The notes beneath the pieces are model-generated. The model had not been told where the DNA came from. It did no database searches and was given only the letters and a program-made list of their open reading frames with translations. From NCBI RefSeq assembly GCF_003710825.1, contig NZ_RHHQ01000021.1:62001-126000 (forward strand): 64,000 bases of DNA, read 5' to 3'. Of this stretch, positions 33,222 to 41,839 are shown piece after piece. This DNA comes from Brevibacillus fluminis (GTDB taxonomy: Bacteria; Bacillota; Bacilli; Brevibacillales; Brevibacillaceae). The position numbers and the translations under genes are program-made. How positions within the stretch are numbered: the stretch's first letter is position 1; each line of letters begins with the position of its first letter.

Positions 33222-34082
33222 GTGGCTCTAGGTTTGAAAGAGATTAAGCGCCGTATCAATAGCTTTAAAAGCATGCGCCAAATTACCAAGGCACTGAAGA
33301 TGATGTCTGTAGCGAAACTTCGCCGTGCACAGGATAAGGCGGAAGCGGCACGTCCGTATACACGCAAAATCCAGGAAGTTATCGCAAACATTGCCAGCGG
33401 TACGTCCGGCTCCAAGCACCCGATGCTGCAGGTTCGCCCTGTGAAAAAGACCGGCTATATCGTCATCACTTCTGACCGCGGTCAGGCTGGTGGCTATAAC
33501 GGGAACATGATTCGCAAGGTGCTGCAAGCGATCAATGAGAAGCACAAGTCGCAGGACGAGTACGTTCTCTTTGTGATCGGTCGTAAGGGACGCGATTTCT
33601 TTAAGAAACGCAATTATCCTGTGATTGAAGAAGTCGTTGGCTTGCCGGAAAACCCGAATTTTGCTGACATCAAAAAGATTGCCAGCGCAGCCGTCTCTCT
33701 CTTTGCTGAAGAGAAGATTGACGAGCTTTACCTGTGCTATAACCGTTTCCAAAGCGCGATTTCCCAGATTCCTTCTGTGGACAAATTGTTGCCGTTGGAA
33801 CCAGTTGAAAGTGCGGCACAGGGTGCTAACTATGAATACGAGCCTTCTTCCGAAGAAGTGCTGGCAGTTCTGCTGCCTCAGTATGCGGAAACATTGGTGT
33901 ACAGCGCACTGTTGGATGCGAAAGCTTCCGAGCATGGTGCACGTATGACAGCGATGGGTAACGCAACTGACAATGCGACGGATATGATTAACAAGCAAAC
34001 GCTGTTCTACAACCGTGCGCGTCAAGCGGCGATCACGCAGGAAATTTCCGAGATCGTTGCAGGTGCGAGCGCACAGGCGTAA
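33222..34082 (+). CDS. atpG: ATP synthase F1 subunit gamma
   Basis: Central rotor shaft, 286 residues. Terminal coiled-coil helices are recognisable: LKEIKRRINSFKSMRQITKAL at the start, and NATDNATDMI with the final RQAAITQEI segment at the end. GTG 33222 follows AAGGTGGTGA. Confidence 0.97.
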   Translation: MALGLKEIKRRINSFKSMRQITKALKMMSVAKLRRAQDKAEAARPYTRKIQEVIANIASGTSGSKHPMLQVRPVKKTGYIVITSDRGQAGGYNGNMIRKVLQAINEKHKSQDEYVLFVIGRKGRDFFKKRNYPVIEEVVGLPENPNFADIKKIASAAVSLFAEEKIDELYLCYNRFQSAISQIPSVDKLLPLEPVESAAQGANYEYEPSSEEVLAVLLPQYAETLVYSALLDAKASEHGARMTAMGNATDNATDMINKQTLFYNRARQAAITQEISEIVAGASAQA

Positions 34083-34133
34083 TAGATTTGGATAACGTAA
34101 CTTCCAATAAGCTTCTAGGAGGGAAGAGAGAAG

Positions 34134-35543
34134 ATGGCGAAAGGGCGCGTGGTTCAGGTAATGGGACCGGTCGTCGACATCGAATTCGACCGTGGCTCGT
34201 TGCCTGCCATCTATAATGCGATTAAGATTGAACATAAAGCAACAGCAGCTGGTGAGCGCGAAATCAACCTGACTGTTGAAGCAGCGACTCACTTGGGCGA
34301 CAACATCGTTCGTTGTGTAGCGATGTCTTCCACAGACGGTTTGGTACGTGGTTTGGAAGCGACAGACCTGGGCGGACCAATCTCTGTTCCAGTAGGTGCG
34401 GTAACGCTTGGTCGCGTATTTAACGTACTGGGTGAACCGATTGACCTGCAAGAAATGGGCGACGTATCTCGTCGTGACCCAATCCACCGTAAAGCTCCTG
34501 AGTTCGCTGAACAAGCGACAACGGTTGAAATTCTGGAAACAGGTATCAAAGTTATCGACTTGCTCGCTCCGTACATCAAGGGCGGTAAAATCGGTCTGTT
34601 CGGTGGTGCCGGTGTAGGTAAAACCGTAACAATCCAGGAATTGATCAACAACATCGCACAAGAGCACGGCGGTATCTCTGTATTCGCTGGTGTAGGTGAG
34701 CGTACCCGTGAAGGTAACGACCTGTACCACGAGATGAAAGATGCTGGCGTATTGCCAAAAACAGCGATGGTATTCGGACAAATGAACGAACCACCAGGTG
34801 CGCGTCTTCGCGTAGCGTTGACCGGTTTGACCATGGCGGAATATTTCCGTGATGAAGAAGGCCGCGACGTTCTGCTGTTCATCGACAACATCTTCCGCTT
34901 TACCCAAGCGGGTTCTGAAGTATCCGCTCTCTTGGGCCGTATGCCGTCCGCGGTAGGTTACCAACCAACATTGGCAACTGAGATGGGCCAATTGCAAGAG
35001 CGTATCACTTCCACTAAAAAAGGTTCTGTAACATCCATCCAGGCGATCTACGTTCCTGCGGATGACTACACGGACCCGGCTCCAGCGACTACGTTCGCTC
35101 ACTTGGACGCAACAACTAACCTGGACCGCGATATCGCGTCGTTGGGTATCTTCCCAGCGGTTGACCCGTTGGCTTCCACTTCCCGCGCACTGTCTCCGGC
35201 AGTTGTCGGGCAAGAACACTATGATGTAGCGCGCGGCGTACAAAAAGTTCTGCAACGCTACAAAGAATTGCAAGATATCATCGCAATCCTTGGTATGGAC
35301 GAGTTGTCCGATGAAGATAAATTGTCTGTAGCACGTGCACGCCGTATTCAACGTTTCCTGTCCCAGTCGTTCCACGTTGCTGAACAGTTTACTGGTAACC
35401 CAGGTCAATACGTTCCACTGAAAGAAACAGTTCGCAGCTTCAAAGAGATCCTCGATGGCAAACACGACACTCTGCCTGAAGCAGCGTTCCTCTATGTTGG
35501 AACCATTGAAGAAGCAGTAGAAAAAGCGAAGAAAATGGCGTAA
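34134..35543 (+). CDS. atpD: ATP synthase F1 subunit beta
   Basis: Catalytic subunit, 469 residues. The P-loop is GGAGVGKT near residue 154, the catalytic Glu lies in GVGERTREGND, and the DELSDED segment is the epsilon/gamma contact. GGAGGGAAG precedes ATG 34134. It is highly expressed-type sequence with strong codon bias, which also creates long antisense frames. Confidence 0.98.
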   Translation: MAKGRVVQVMGPVVDIEFDRGSLPAIYNAIKIEHKATAAGEREINLTVEAATHLGDNIVRCVAMSSTDGLVRGLEATDLGGPISVPVGAVTLGRVFNVLGEPIDLQEMGDVSRRDPIHRKAPEFAEQATTVEILETGIKVIDLLAPYIKGGKIGLFGGAGVGKTVTIQELINNIAQEHGGISVFAGVGERTREGNDLYHEMKDAGVLPKTAMVFGQMNEPPGARLRVALTGLTMAEYFRDEEGRDVLLFIDNIFRFTQAGSEVSALLGRMPSAVGYQPTLATEMGQLQERITSTKKGSVTSIQAIYVPADDYTDPAPATTFAHLDATTNLDRDIASLGIFPAVDPLASTSRALSPAVVGQEHYDVARGVQKVLQRYKELQDIIAILGMDELSDEDKLSVARARRIQRFLSQSFHVAEQFTGNPGQYVPLKETVRSFKEILDGKHDTLPEAAFLYVGTIEEAVEKAKKMA

Positions 35544-35570
35544 GACAACCCTTGAAGGGGGAGACTGAAA

Positions 35571-35975
35571 GTGAGCAAATTGACAATTGAAGTCGTTACT
35601 CCTGAACGGGTTGTCTATAGCGGTGAAGCAACAATGGTAATTGCGCGCGGCGTTGAAGGTGATGTCGGTATCATGCCGAACCACATGCCGCTCGTTACCC
35701 CGCTGAAAATTGCGCCTGTTCGGATTAAAACGGTAGGCGACAAAGAGACGGTAATCGCTGTAAGCGGAGGTTTCATGGAAGTTCGCGGTACACAAGTGGC
35801 TATTTTGGCCGAGTCCGCTGAACTGCCTGAGGATATTGATGTCGAACGTGCCAAGCAGTCAAAAGGCCGCGCTGAGCAACGTTTGAACGAAAAGCATCCT
35901 GACCTCGACATTCGTCGCGCTGAACGCGCGCTGCAACGTGCGATTTCGCGACTCGAAGCCACCAAAAACATCTAA
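35571..35975 (+). CDS. atpC: ATP synthase F1 subunit epsilon
   Basis: Rotor and regulatory subunit, 134 residues. An N-terminal beta sandwich (MPNHMPLVTPLKI) is followed by a C-terminal two-helix hairpin (about 88-134) with the full-length inhibitory arm. GTG 35571 follows GGGGGAG. It is last in the operon, before a strong terminator. Confidence 0.96.
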   Translation: MSKLTIEVVTPERVVYSGEATMVIARGVEGDVGIMPNHMPLVTPLKIAPVRIKTVGDKETVIAVSGGFMEVRGTQVAILAESAELPEDIDVERAKQSKGRAEQRLNEKHPDLDIRRAERALQRAISRLEATKNI

Positions 35976-35979
35976 AGTC

Positions 35980-36018
35980 AAAAAATCCCCGCAGCTGGCA
36001 AGGCGCGGGGATTTTTTA
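35980..36018 (+). terminator. Terminator of the ATP synthase operon
   Basis: AAAAAATCCCCGC (35980-35992) pairs with GCGGGGATTTTTT (36005-36017). It can work on both strands. Confidence 0.9.
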
Positions 36019-36158
36019 TACTACTCCAACATAAATTTTTTTGATCGCCGGATAAAAAGGTTATGGTCAACATTTTTCCAAGAAAATGAACCTGACCGTT
36101 TTTGTTTGGAAAGATTCCCTTGTTTATGTATATAATAAGGCTGAAGGGGAGTGAGCTC

Positions 36159-36899
36159 ATGCAAACGATTCGACTAATGCGCACACACAATGGAGAAACG
36201 GTTATACCTGGCGGATACCGTGCCAATGGCTGGTCCAGTGTACTACCGCATGAAATGAACGTGTTGTTTCATGCTTTATGCTACCTGGTAGCAAAGTATG
36301 ACAGCAAGGAAGAGATGATTCAGGGATTCCGTGAAATCAATGCTTTGAACGGAACCTTTGATACGTTGGATAAAGCAAAATTCAAATCAGAAGAGTCCTA
36401 TGAAAATTACATAAACCTATTGGAAACCCATAAGGAATTTCTGAAGCGTTCCAACTACGAGTACCCGCAAACGAAAGAAGAAGCAATTGAGCTTATGATC
36501 AAGTGGGGTCTCGTTCTGGATCAAGGCGATGTTTGGGACGTGCCTGTACATCCATTCCCGGAAGCACAGGACATTTTTGTTCTGAATGAACGCGAGAAAT
36601 TCGCGTTGGATCACCTGAAACTGGAGTCACTGATTCATCCGATTTTCAGCAAGCTGATTCTGCATCTTCATGAACAGGATGATAATCATTTCAGCATGAC
36701 AAAAGCAGAAATGAAAAAGCTGCTGGATATCGAAGATACACTGCTTATGGAAGTCTTGGTTAAATTGATTCCATACTTGAAGGCACCAATCGAAAATCTC
36801 CAGGATCTTTCCGATACAGACCCGATGGAGTTCACGGTCGAGTGGGAAAAAGTATACGAGGATTTCCTCGGCGGCACCTACCAACAAAACGTACAATAA
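36159..36899 (+). CDS. Uncharacterised protein between atp and nuo operons
   Basis: A 246-residue soluble, acidic protein that I do not recognise with confidence. It begins MQTIRLMRTHNGETVIPGGYR and is mostly helical in look, with a central WGLVLDQGDVWDVPVHPFPEA. There is no signal peptide, membrane helix or obvious catalytic motif. It might belong to one of the DUF families of sporeformers. ATG 36159 follows AAGGGGAGTGAG. A TATAAT at 36131-36136 lacks a good -35, and a terminator follows, so it appears to be an independent unit. Confidence 0.8.
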   Translation: MQTIRLMRTHNGETVIPGGYRANGWSSVLPHEMNVLFHALCYLVAKYDSKEEMIQGFREINALNGTFDTLDKAKFKSEESYENYINLLETHKEFLKRSNYEYPQTKEEAIELMIKWGLVLDQGDVWDVPVHPFPEAQDIFVLNEREKFALDHLKLESLIHPIFSKLILHLHEQDDNHFSMTKAEMKKLLDIEDTLLMEVLVKLIPYLKAPIENLQDLSDTDPMEFTVEWEKVYEDFLGGTYQQNVQ

Positions 36900-36926
36900 G
36901 ACACCGTGCAACCATGTGAAATTGAC

Positions 36927-36957
36927 AGCTTAGAGAAGACTTCTCTAGGCTTTTTCC
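36927..36957 (+). terminator. Terminator before the nuo operon
   Basis: AGCTTAGAGAAG and CTTCTCTAGGCT pair with one wobble, followed by TTTTTCC. Confidence 0.75.
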
Positions 36958-36969
36958 TTTGTCAATCGT

Positions 36970-36998
36970 TAGACACATATTTACCAATTTGTTATAAT
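36970..36998 (+). promoter_or_regulatory. Promoter of the nuo operon
   Basis: TAGACA at 36970-36975, a 17-base spacer and consensus TATAAT at 36993-36998. Confidence 0.8.
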
Positions 36999-37016
36999 GG
37001 TGAAGGTATTTTCCTG

Positions 37017-37039
37017 TGTCGAATTTGACATAATTCGAC
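37017..37039. promoter_or_regulatory. Inverted repeat with a 0A box in the nuo leader
   Basis: GTCGAATT (37018-37025) and AATTCGAC (37032-37039) are perfect 8-bp inverted repeats six bases apart, about 12-35 bases past the start. TGTCGAA at 37017-37023 is an exact Spo0A box. The opposite arm reads AGTCGAA, one mismatch. Confidence 0.5.
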
Positions 37040-37078
37040 TTTGTGCCACATAACTTCAGCTTAATGGAGGTAACGGTG

Positions 37079-37450
37079 ATGAGTGCAATCTACACGAACA
37101 ATTACGTGATTGTGGCCATCTTCATCCTGCTCGGTGTCCTGCTCCCGGTTGCGACCGTAAGCATCATCGGGCCACTCGTACGCCCCAGTAACCCTTCTGC
37201 TGAGAAGACGACCACTTATGAGAGCGGTAACATTCCGGTCGGGGATAGCTGGGTTCGATTCAATGTCAAGTATTACATCTTTGCCTTGTTATTCGTTATT
37301 TTTGATGTAGAAACCTTGTTCCTTTACCCATGGGCCGTTGCCTATAACCAGCTCGGCCTCTTTGCGCTGGTTGAAATGGTTATTTTCATTGTTTTGTTAG
37401 TTATCGGTCTTGTCTATGCATGGAGAAAGAAGGTGCTGGAATGGAACTAG
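37079..37450 (+). CDS. nuoA: NADH-quinone oxidoreductase subunit A
   Basis: Small membrane subunit of complex I at the quinone-site junction. It has 123 residues and three helices, with the YESGNIPVGDSWVRFNVKYY loop and the FDVETLFLYPWA motif. ATG 37079 follows GGAGGT. The frame overlaps nuoB by ten bases, so translation is coupled. Confidence 0.95.
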   Translation: MSAIYTNNYVIVAIFILLGVLLPVATVSIIGPLVRPSNPSAEKTTTYESGNIPVGDSWVRFNVKYYIFALLFVIFDVETLFLYPWAVAYNQLGLFALVEMVIFIVLLVIGLVYAWRKKVLEWN

Positions 37451-37959
37451 ATCTCAGAAACGTTGCGCCTGATTTGCAAGAAGAGCTGAATCGTAATGTC
37501 ATGTTTACCACGCTGGAGACCGTGAAAGGCTGGGTGCGCAGCAACTCGCTTTGGCCGCTGACGTTTGGCTTGGCCTGTTGCGCCATTGAAATGATGGGCA
37601 CCGGTGGAGCCAACTATGACCTTGACCGCTTCGGCGTGATTTTCCGTGCATCGCCTCGTCAATCTGACGTGATGATTGTGGCAGGAACCGTAACGAAAAA
37701 AATGGCACCTCTGCTTCGTCGCCTTTATGATCAAATGGCAGAACCGAAATGGGTGATTGCCATGGGTTCATGTGCGACTGCAGGCGGACCTTATGTGAAA
37801 TCGTACAGTGTTGTAAAGGGTGTAGACCAAATCGTGCCGGTAGACGTTTACATTCCAGGCTGTCCGCCGAACCCTGCGGCACTCATCTATGGGATCAACA
37901 AGCTGCAGGAAAAAATCCGGTATGAAGCGAAGACTGGAAAGCGGGTGACCAGTCAATGA
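37441..37959 (+). CDS. nuoB: NADH-quinone oxidoreductase subunit B
   Basis: Carries the N2 4Fe-4S cluster that reduces quinone. Its 172 residues show the tandem Cys of FGLACCAIE, then GSCATAGG and PGCPPNP, the four ligands. ATG 37441 matches homologues beginning MELDLRNV; the frame also opens at 37420 inside nuoA. Its stop overlaps the nuoC start (ATGA). Confidence 0.96.
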   Translation: MELDLRNVAPDLQEELNRNVMFTTLETVKGWVRSNSLWPLTFGLACCAIEMMGTGGANYDLDRFGVIFRASPRQSDVMIVAGTVTKKMAPLLRRLYDQMAEPKWVIAMGSCATAGGPYVKSYSVVKGVDQIVPVDVYIPGCPPNPAALIYGINKLQEKIRYEAKTGKRVTSQ

Positions 37960-39218
37960 GCGATGAAAAACGCAAGCCGACGCCAGAAGAGAAGGCGGCA
38001 GCAGCAGCGGCAGCTCGCGCAAAAGCGGAGGAAGCGCGCCGGCTAAAAGAACAAAAGGAGCTTGAGACGCCAAAGCAAGCGGAAGAGGCGCCATCGCCGG
38101 TCGCAGAGACGACAGAAAACAACGAATCAAGCGATTCCATCCAAAATAAAGTTGAAGAGGCAAAAGAGGCTCCGCAGCAAGATGATCTTGCGTTGGCCAA
38201 GGCAAAAGCCGCAGCAGCAGCCAAAGCAAAAGCCGCGGCAGCAGCGGCGGCAAAGGCAAAAGCGGAAAAAGAAGCTGAAAGCGCTAAGGCAGAACCGAGC
38301 GCCGAGGAAGCCGATAGTGAGGCAAAGGCAGTGCCAGCAGATGATGATCTCGCGCTAGCCAAAGCAAAAGCGGCAGCAGCTGCTAAAGCCAAGGCCGCAG
38401 CGGCCGCAGCGGCAAAAGCCAAAGCAGCACAAGAAGCGGGCGCGGGGGAAGTGGCGACGCCAGCGGCAGAAGGCGCTGATGCAGACGCGAAAGCCAAGGC
38501 GGCAGCAGCAGCTAAAGCAAAAGCCGCAGCGGCAGCTGCAGCGAAAGCCAAAGCAGCCAGGGAAGCGGCAGGCACAGACGGCACGGAAGTCGCCGATGCC
38601 GATGATGCCAAAGCGAAAGCCGCAGCAGCGGCTAAGGCAAAAGCAGCAGCTGCAGCAGCAGCCAAGGCAAAAGCAGCTGGAGGCGCAGCGGACGCAGGAG
38701 CAGCCGAGCCGGAAGCGCCGGAAGCGCCGAAAGAGCCATCAAAAAACCAACCGTACCTCGATAAATATGTCAAAGCAATCGCCGACAAGTTTGGCGCCGA
38801 AGTAATTGAGGCGTCGTACATCAACGAGTTAGCGAAAGACGTACCTACCTTAACGATTCAAAATGAACGCTGGCATGAAGTAGCCCATTATTTAAAGGCG
38901 GACGAGCAGCTTCATTTTGACTACCTGTCCAATTTGCATGGCGTCGACTATGAAGATCGGATGGAAGTCTACTATCATTTTTACTCCTATAAAAATCGTC
39001 AAAGCCTTGCAGTGAAAGTGAAAACAAACCGAGAGCAGCCGACTGTTCAATCCGTAATGGACTTGTGGAAAGGCGCAGACTGGAACGAACGGGAAACCTA
39101 CGACCTGCTGGGTATCCAGTTCCCGGGCCATACCAACCTGACGCGCATCCTATTGCCAGACGACTGGGTCGGGTATCCGCTCCGCAAAGACTATGTACAG
39201 TACGATGAGGAGGTGTAG
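37956..39218 (+). CDS. nuoC: NADH-quinone oxidoreductase subunit C with Ala/Lys repeat extension
   Basis: The last about 160 residues (263-420) are the NuoC 30-kDa domain of the peripheral arm, with HFDYLSNLHGVDY, WNERETYDLLGIQFPGH and LPDDWVGYPLRKDY. The first about 260 residues are a low-complexity Ala/Lys/Glu extension. It contains four near-identical AKAKAAAAAKAKAAAAAAAK units separated by acidic linkers. Such a tail is not needed for complex I and is most likely a long helical or disordered, highly charged arm in the cytosol. Similar Ala/Lys-rich NuoC tails occur in related sporeformers, as I recall. Confidence 0.93.
   Translation: MSDEKRKPTPEEKAAAAAAARAKAEEARRLKEQKELETPKQAEEAPSPVAETTENNESSDSIQNKVEEAKEAPQQDDLALAKAKAAAAAKAKAAAAAAAKAKAEKEAESAKAEPSAEEADSEAKAVPADDDLALAKAKAAAAAKAKAAAAAAAKAKAAQEAGAGEVATPAAEGADADAKAKAAAAAKAKAAAAAAAKAKAAREAAGTDGTEVADADDAKAKAAAAAKAKAAAAAAAKAKAAGGAADAGAAEPEAPEAPKEPSKNQPYLDKYVKAIADKFGAEVIEASYINELAKDVPTLTIQNERWHEVAHYLKADEQLHFDYLSNLHGVDYEDRMEVYYHFYSYKNRQSLAVKVKTNREQPTVQSVMDLWKGADWNERETYDLLGIQFPGHTNLTRILLPDDWVGYPLRKDYVQYDEEV
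38181..38690 (+). repeat. Four Ala/Lys-coding repeats within nuoC
   Basis: Four copies of about 75-84 bases begin near 38181, 38341, 38481 and 38602. They encode alternating AKAKAA blocks preceded by (D)DDLALAK or similar. Copies 1 and 2 share the DDLALAKAK lead-in, while copies 3 and 4 begin DAKAKA. The sequence is prone to replication slippage. Confidence 0.85.
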
Positions 39219-39221
39219 GGT

Positions 39222-40370
39222 ATGAGCTTGGAAGTCACGTCAACCAATTCATATACCTCCCCGGATACGGGCATTCGCACAGAAGAAATGCTGCTCAATG
39301 TCGGACCGCAGCATCCGAGCACGCACGGTGTGTTCCGTTTGGTAGTAAAGATCGATGGCGAGACCGTGACGGAAGCGATTCCGGTTATGGGCTACCTGCA
39401 CCGCGGCACAGAAAAATTGGCGGAAAACTTAAACTACACGCAAATCATCCCGTATACGGACCGTCTTGATTATGTTTCGGCCATGACAAACAACTATGTG
39501 CTCTGCCACGCAGTTGAAACCATGCTGGGCTTGCAAATTCCTGAGCGGGCTGAATTCATCCGTTTGATCGCGATGGAGCTGAACCGCGTCGCCAGCCACC
39601 TTGTCTGGTGGGGGACGTACCTGCTTGATATCGGGGCAATGGGGCCGTTCCTGTATGCGTTCCGCGACCGCGAGAAAATCCTCGATTTCTTCAATGAGCT
39701 GTGCGGCGCCCGGATGACGTTCAACTACATGCGTGTGGGCGGCGTCAAATGGGATGTTCCGCCAGGCTGGATCGATCGCGTGAAAGAGTTCGTCCAATAC
39801 ATGAAAAAAGAACTGAAAAACTACCACAATCTTGTGACTGGCAATGAAATTTTCATCAGCCGCCTCAAGGGAATCGGCAAGTTTGACGCGAAGACGGCAC
39901 TCGACTATTCGCTTTCCGGCGTCATGCTGCGGAGTACAGGCATCAAGTGGGACTTGCGTAAGGATGAGCCATATTCGATTTATGACCGTTTTGAGTTTGA
40001 TGTGCCGGTTGCTACTGAAGGAGACTGCATGTCCCGCTATCACCTGCGCATGGCAGAGATCGAACAATCGCTCCGCATTTTGGAGCAAGCGCTCGAGCAA
40101 TTCCCAAGTGAGGGCGAGATCTTAGGCAAGGTGCCTCGGGTCATTCGTCCACCAGTCGGCGAAACATACGTGCGAATCGAAGCACCGCGCGGCGAGATCG
40201 GCGTGTACATCGCGAGCCAAGGCAAAGATAAGCCGTGGCGCTTGAAGCTGCGCCGCCCATCGTTTAATAACCTGCAAATTTTGCCCAAGCTGCTTGAAGG
40301 CGCAAACATCGCCAACATGGTGGCGATATTGGGCAGCATCGATATCGTGCTCGGGGAGGTTGACGCGTAG
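39222..40370 (+). CDS. nuoD: NADH-quinone oxidoreductase subunit D
   Basis: 49-kDa-type subunit that forms the quinone cavity with NuoB. Its 382 residues carry NVGPQHPSTHGVFRL, the quinone-contact His region, GYLHRGTEKLAE and a C-terminal IDIVLGEVDA. GGAGG lies before ATG 39222, three bases after the nuoC stop. NuoC and NuoD are separate here, not fused. Confidence 0.96.
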   Translation: MSLEVTSTNSYTSPDTGIRTEEMLLNVGPQHPSTHGVFRLVVKIDGETVTEAIPVMGYLHRGTEKLAENLNYTQIIPYTDRLDYVSAMTNNYVLCHAVETMLGLQIPERAEFIRLIAMELNRVASHLVWWGTYLLDIGAMGPFLYAFRDREKILDFFNELCGARMTFNYMRVGGVKWDVPPGWIDRVKEFVQYMKKELKNYHNLVTGNEIFISRLKGIGKFDAKTALDYSLSGVMLRSTGIKWDLRKDEPYSIYDRFEFDVPVATEGDCMSRYHLRMAEIEQSLRILEQALEQFPSEGEILGKVPRVIRPPVGETYVRIEAPRGEIGVYIASQGKDKPWRLKLRRPSFNNLQILPKLLEGANIANMVAILGSIDIVLGEVDA

Positions 40371-41380
40371 TGAGAGAATTGCTGCAACAGACGACATCCC
40401 TGTGGAACGTTTCGCTGTTTGTGATTGCCGCTGTCGTTTTGCTCCTTGTCGTGTTGGGCTTCGTGACATATGCCATCTATTTCGAACGCAAAGTCATTGG
40501 ATGGATGCAGCTGCGGATCGGTCCAAACCGCGTTGGCCCGCTTGGTCTCTTGCAAACGGTCGCGGACGTAGCAAAGCTTTTGCTGAAAGAGGACACGCGT
40601 CCCAAGCATGCTGACAAAGCCTTGTTCGCGTTGGCTCCGGTACTGGCATATGCACCTTCTTTTGCCGTTCTGGCGATCATGCCGTTCACTGACAAAATCC
40701 AGTTTGCAGACATCGGGATCGGTGTTTTGTACTATGTAGCCTTGTCAGGGATTACGGTGCTCGGCGTCATCACAGCAGGCTGGGCCTCCAATAACAAATA
40801 CTCGCTGATCGGTGGCTTGCGCGCAGCGGCGCAAATGATCAGCTATGAAGTGCCACTGGTCATGTCGATCGTTGGCGTCGTGCTTTTGACCGGCAGCATG
40901 AATTTGCGTGAGATTGTCGAAGCACAGACCGACATGTGGAACATCATTCCGCAGTTCCTCGGATTCGTCGTTTTCATCATTGCTGCGCAAGCCGAGCTGA
41001 ACCGTTCGCCATTTGACTTGCCGGAGGCCGAATCCGAGCTCGTCGCGGGCTACCATGTCGAGTACTCGGGTTTCCGTTTTGCCATGTTCATGCTCTCCGA
41101 GTATGTGTATATGTTCGGCATGGGTTCCTTGGTGACGATTCTGTTCCTTGGTGGCTGGCTGCCGATTCATCCGGCGCTCGGGTTCATCCCTGGCATCGTT
41201 TGGTTTATTCTCAAATTTTCACTCTACGTCTTCTTCCAATTCTGGGTTCGTGCAACAATGCCTCGTCTGCGTGTCGACCAACTGATGTCGTTCGCATGGA
41301 AATGCTTGTTGCCGCTGGCGCTTTTCAATATTTTGCTGACCGCCGTCGTGATTTCGTACCAGCACGGCATGTTTCAGTAA
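40370..41380 (+). CDS. nuoH: NADH-quinone oxidoreductase subunit H
   Basis: Membrane subunit that lines the quinone channel. It has 336 residues and about eight helices. It carries the family motifs ERKVIGWMQLRIGPNRVGP and NRSPFDLPEAESELVAGYHVEYSG. GTG 40370 shares its first base with the nuoD stop (TAGTG). Confidence 0.96.
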   Translation: MRELLQQTTSLWNVSLFVIAAVVLLLVVLGFVTYAIYFERKVIGWMQLRIGPNRVGPLGLLQTVADVAKLLLKEDTRPKHADKALFALAPVLAYAPSFAVLAIMPFTDKIQFADIGIGVLYYVALSGITVLGVITAGWASNNKYSLIGGLRAAAQMISYEVPLVMSIVGVVLLTGSMNLREIVEAQTDMWNIIPQFLGFVVFIIAAQAELNRSPFDLPEAESELVAGYHVEYSGFRFAMFMLSEYVYMFGMGSLVTILFLGGWLPIHPALGFIPGIVWFILKFSLYVFFQFWVRATMPRLRVDQLMSFAWKCLLPLALFNILLTAVVISYQHGMFQ

Positions 41381-41423
41381 ACGCGCCTGAGTAAAACCAA
41401 CGACCACCAAAGGGGTGAAACAT

Positions 41424-41837
41424 ATGCTAGGTTTGGCAAAAGGATTGGGCTTTACCTTCAAAAAGCTCACGGAGAAAAAAGTGACCCACTTCTATCCGGA
41501 TGTGCCGTTCCCAATGCCGCCGCGTTTTCGCGGAATCCAGCACTTTTCTCCGGAGAAATGCATTGTGTGCAACCAGTGTGCGCGCATCTGTCCGACCGAA
41601 TGCATCCAGCTTACGGGCAGACCCCATCCAGACCCGGAGAAAAAAGGTAAAATTATCGATACGTACGACATTAACTTTGAGATCTGCATTCTGTGCGATC
41701 TCTGTACAGAGGTATGCCCGACAGAGGCGATCGTCATGACCAACAATTTCGAGTTGGCGACTTACAGCCGCGACGAGCTGTACAAGAACTTGAAATGGTT
41801 GGATGACAACAATACGAACGTCAGGGAGGAGAACTAG
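41424..41837 (+). CDS. nuoI: NADH-quinone oxidoreductase subunit I
   Basis: Holds two 4Fe-4S clusters that pass electrons to NuoB. The 137-residue protein has the two ferredoxin motifs CIVCNQCARICP and CILCDLCTEVCP. ATG 41424 follows AAAGGGGTGA by five bases. nuoJ begins two bases after the stop. Confidence 0.96.
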   Translation: MLGLAKGLGFTFKKLTEKKVTHFYPDVPFPMPPRFRGIQHFSPEKCIVCNQCARICPTECIQLTGRPHPDPEKKGKIIDTYDINFEICILCDLCTEVCPTEAIVMTNNFELATYSRDELYKNLKWLDDNNTNVREEN

Positions 41838-41839
41838 CG

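Noticed and set aside
33228..35795. Very long open frame on the minus strand opposite atpG and atpD
   Set aside because: It has no ribosome binding site or family match. It exists because the strongly biased codons of atpD leave few stops on the other strand. The same applies to the minus-strand frame at 31190-33058 opposite atpA/atpH.
38181..38690. Regular repeats considered as a CRISPR-like array
   Set aside because: The repeats are in frame, encode Ala/Lys and lie inside nuoC. There are no spacers of constant length and no cas genes.
37895..38824. Ala/Ser-rich minus-strand frame opposite the nuoC repeats
   Set aside because: It is the mirror of the repetitive AAR/GCN codons in nuoC, with no start signal or independent features.
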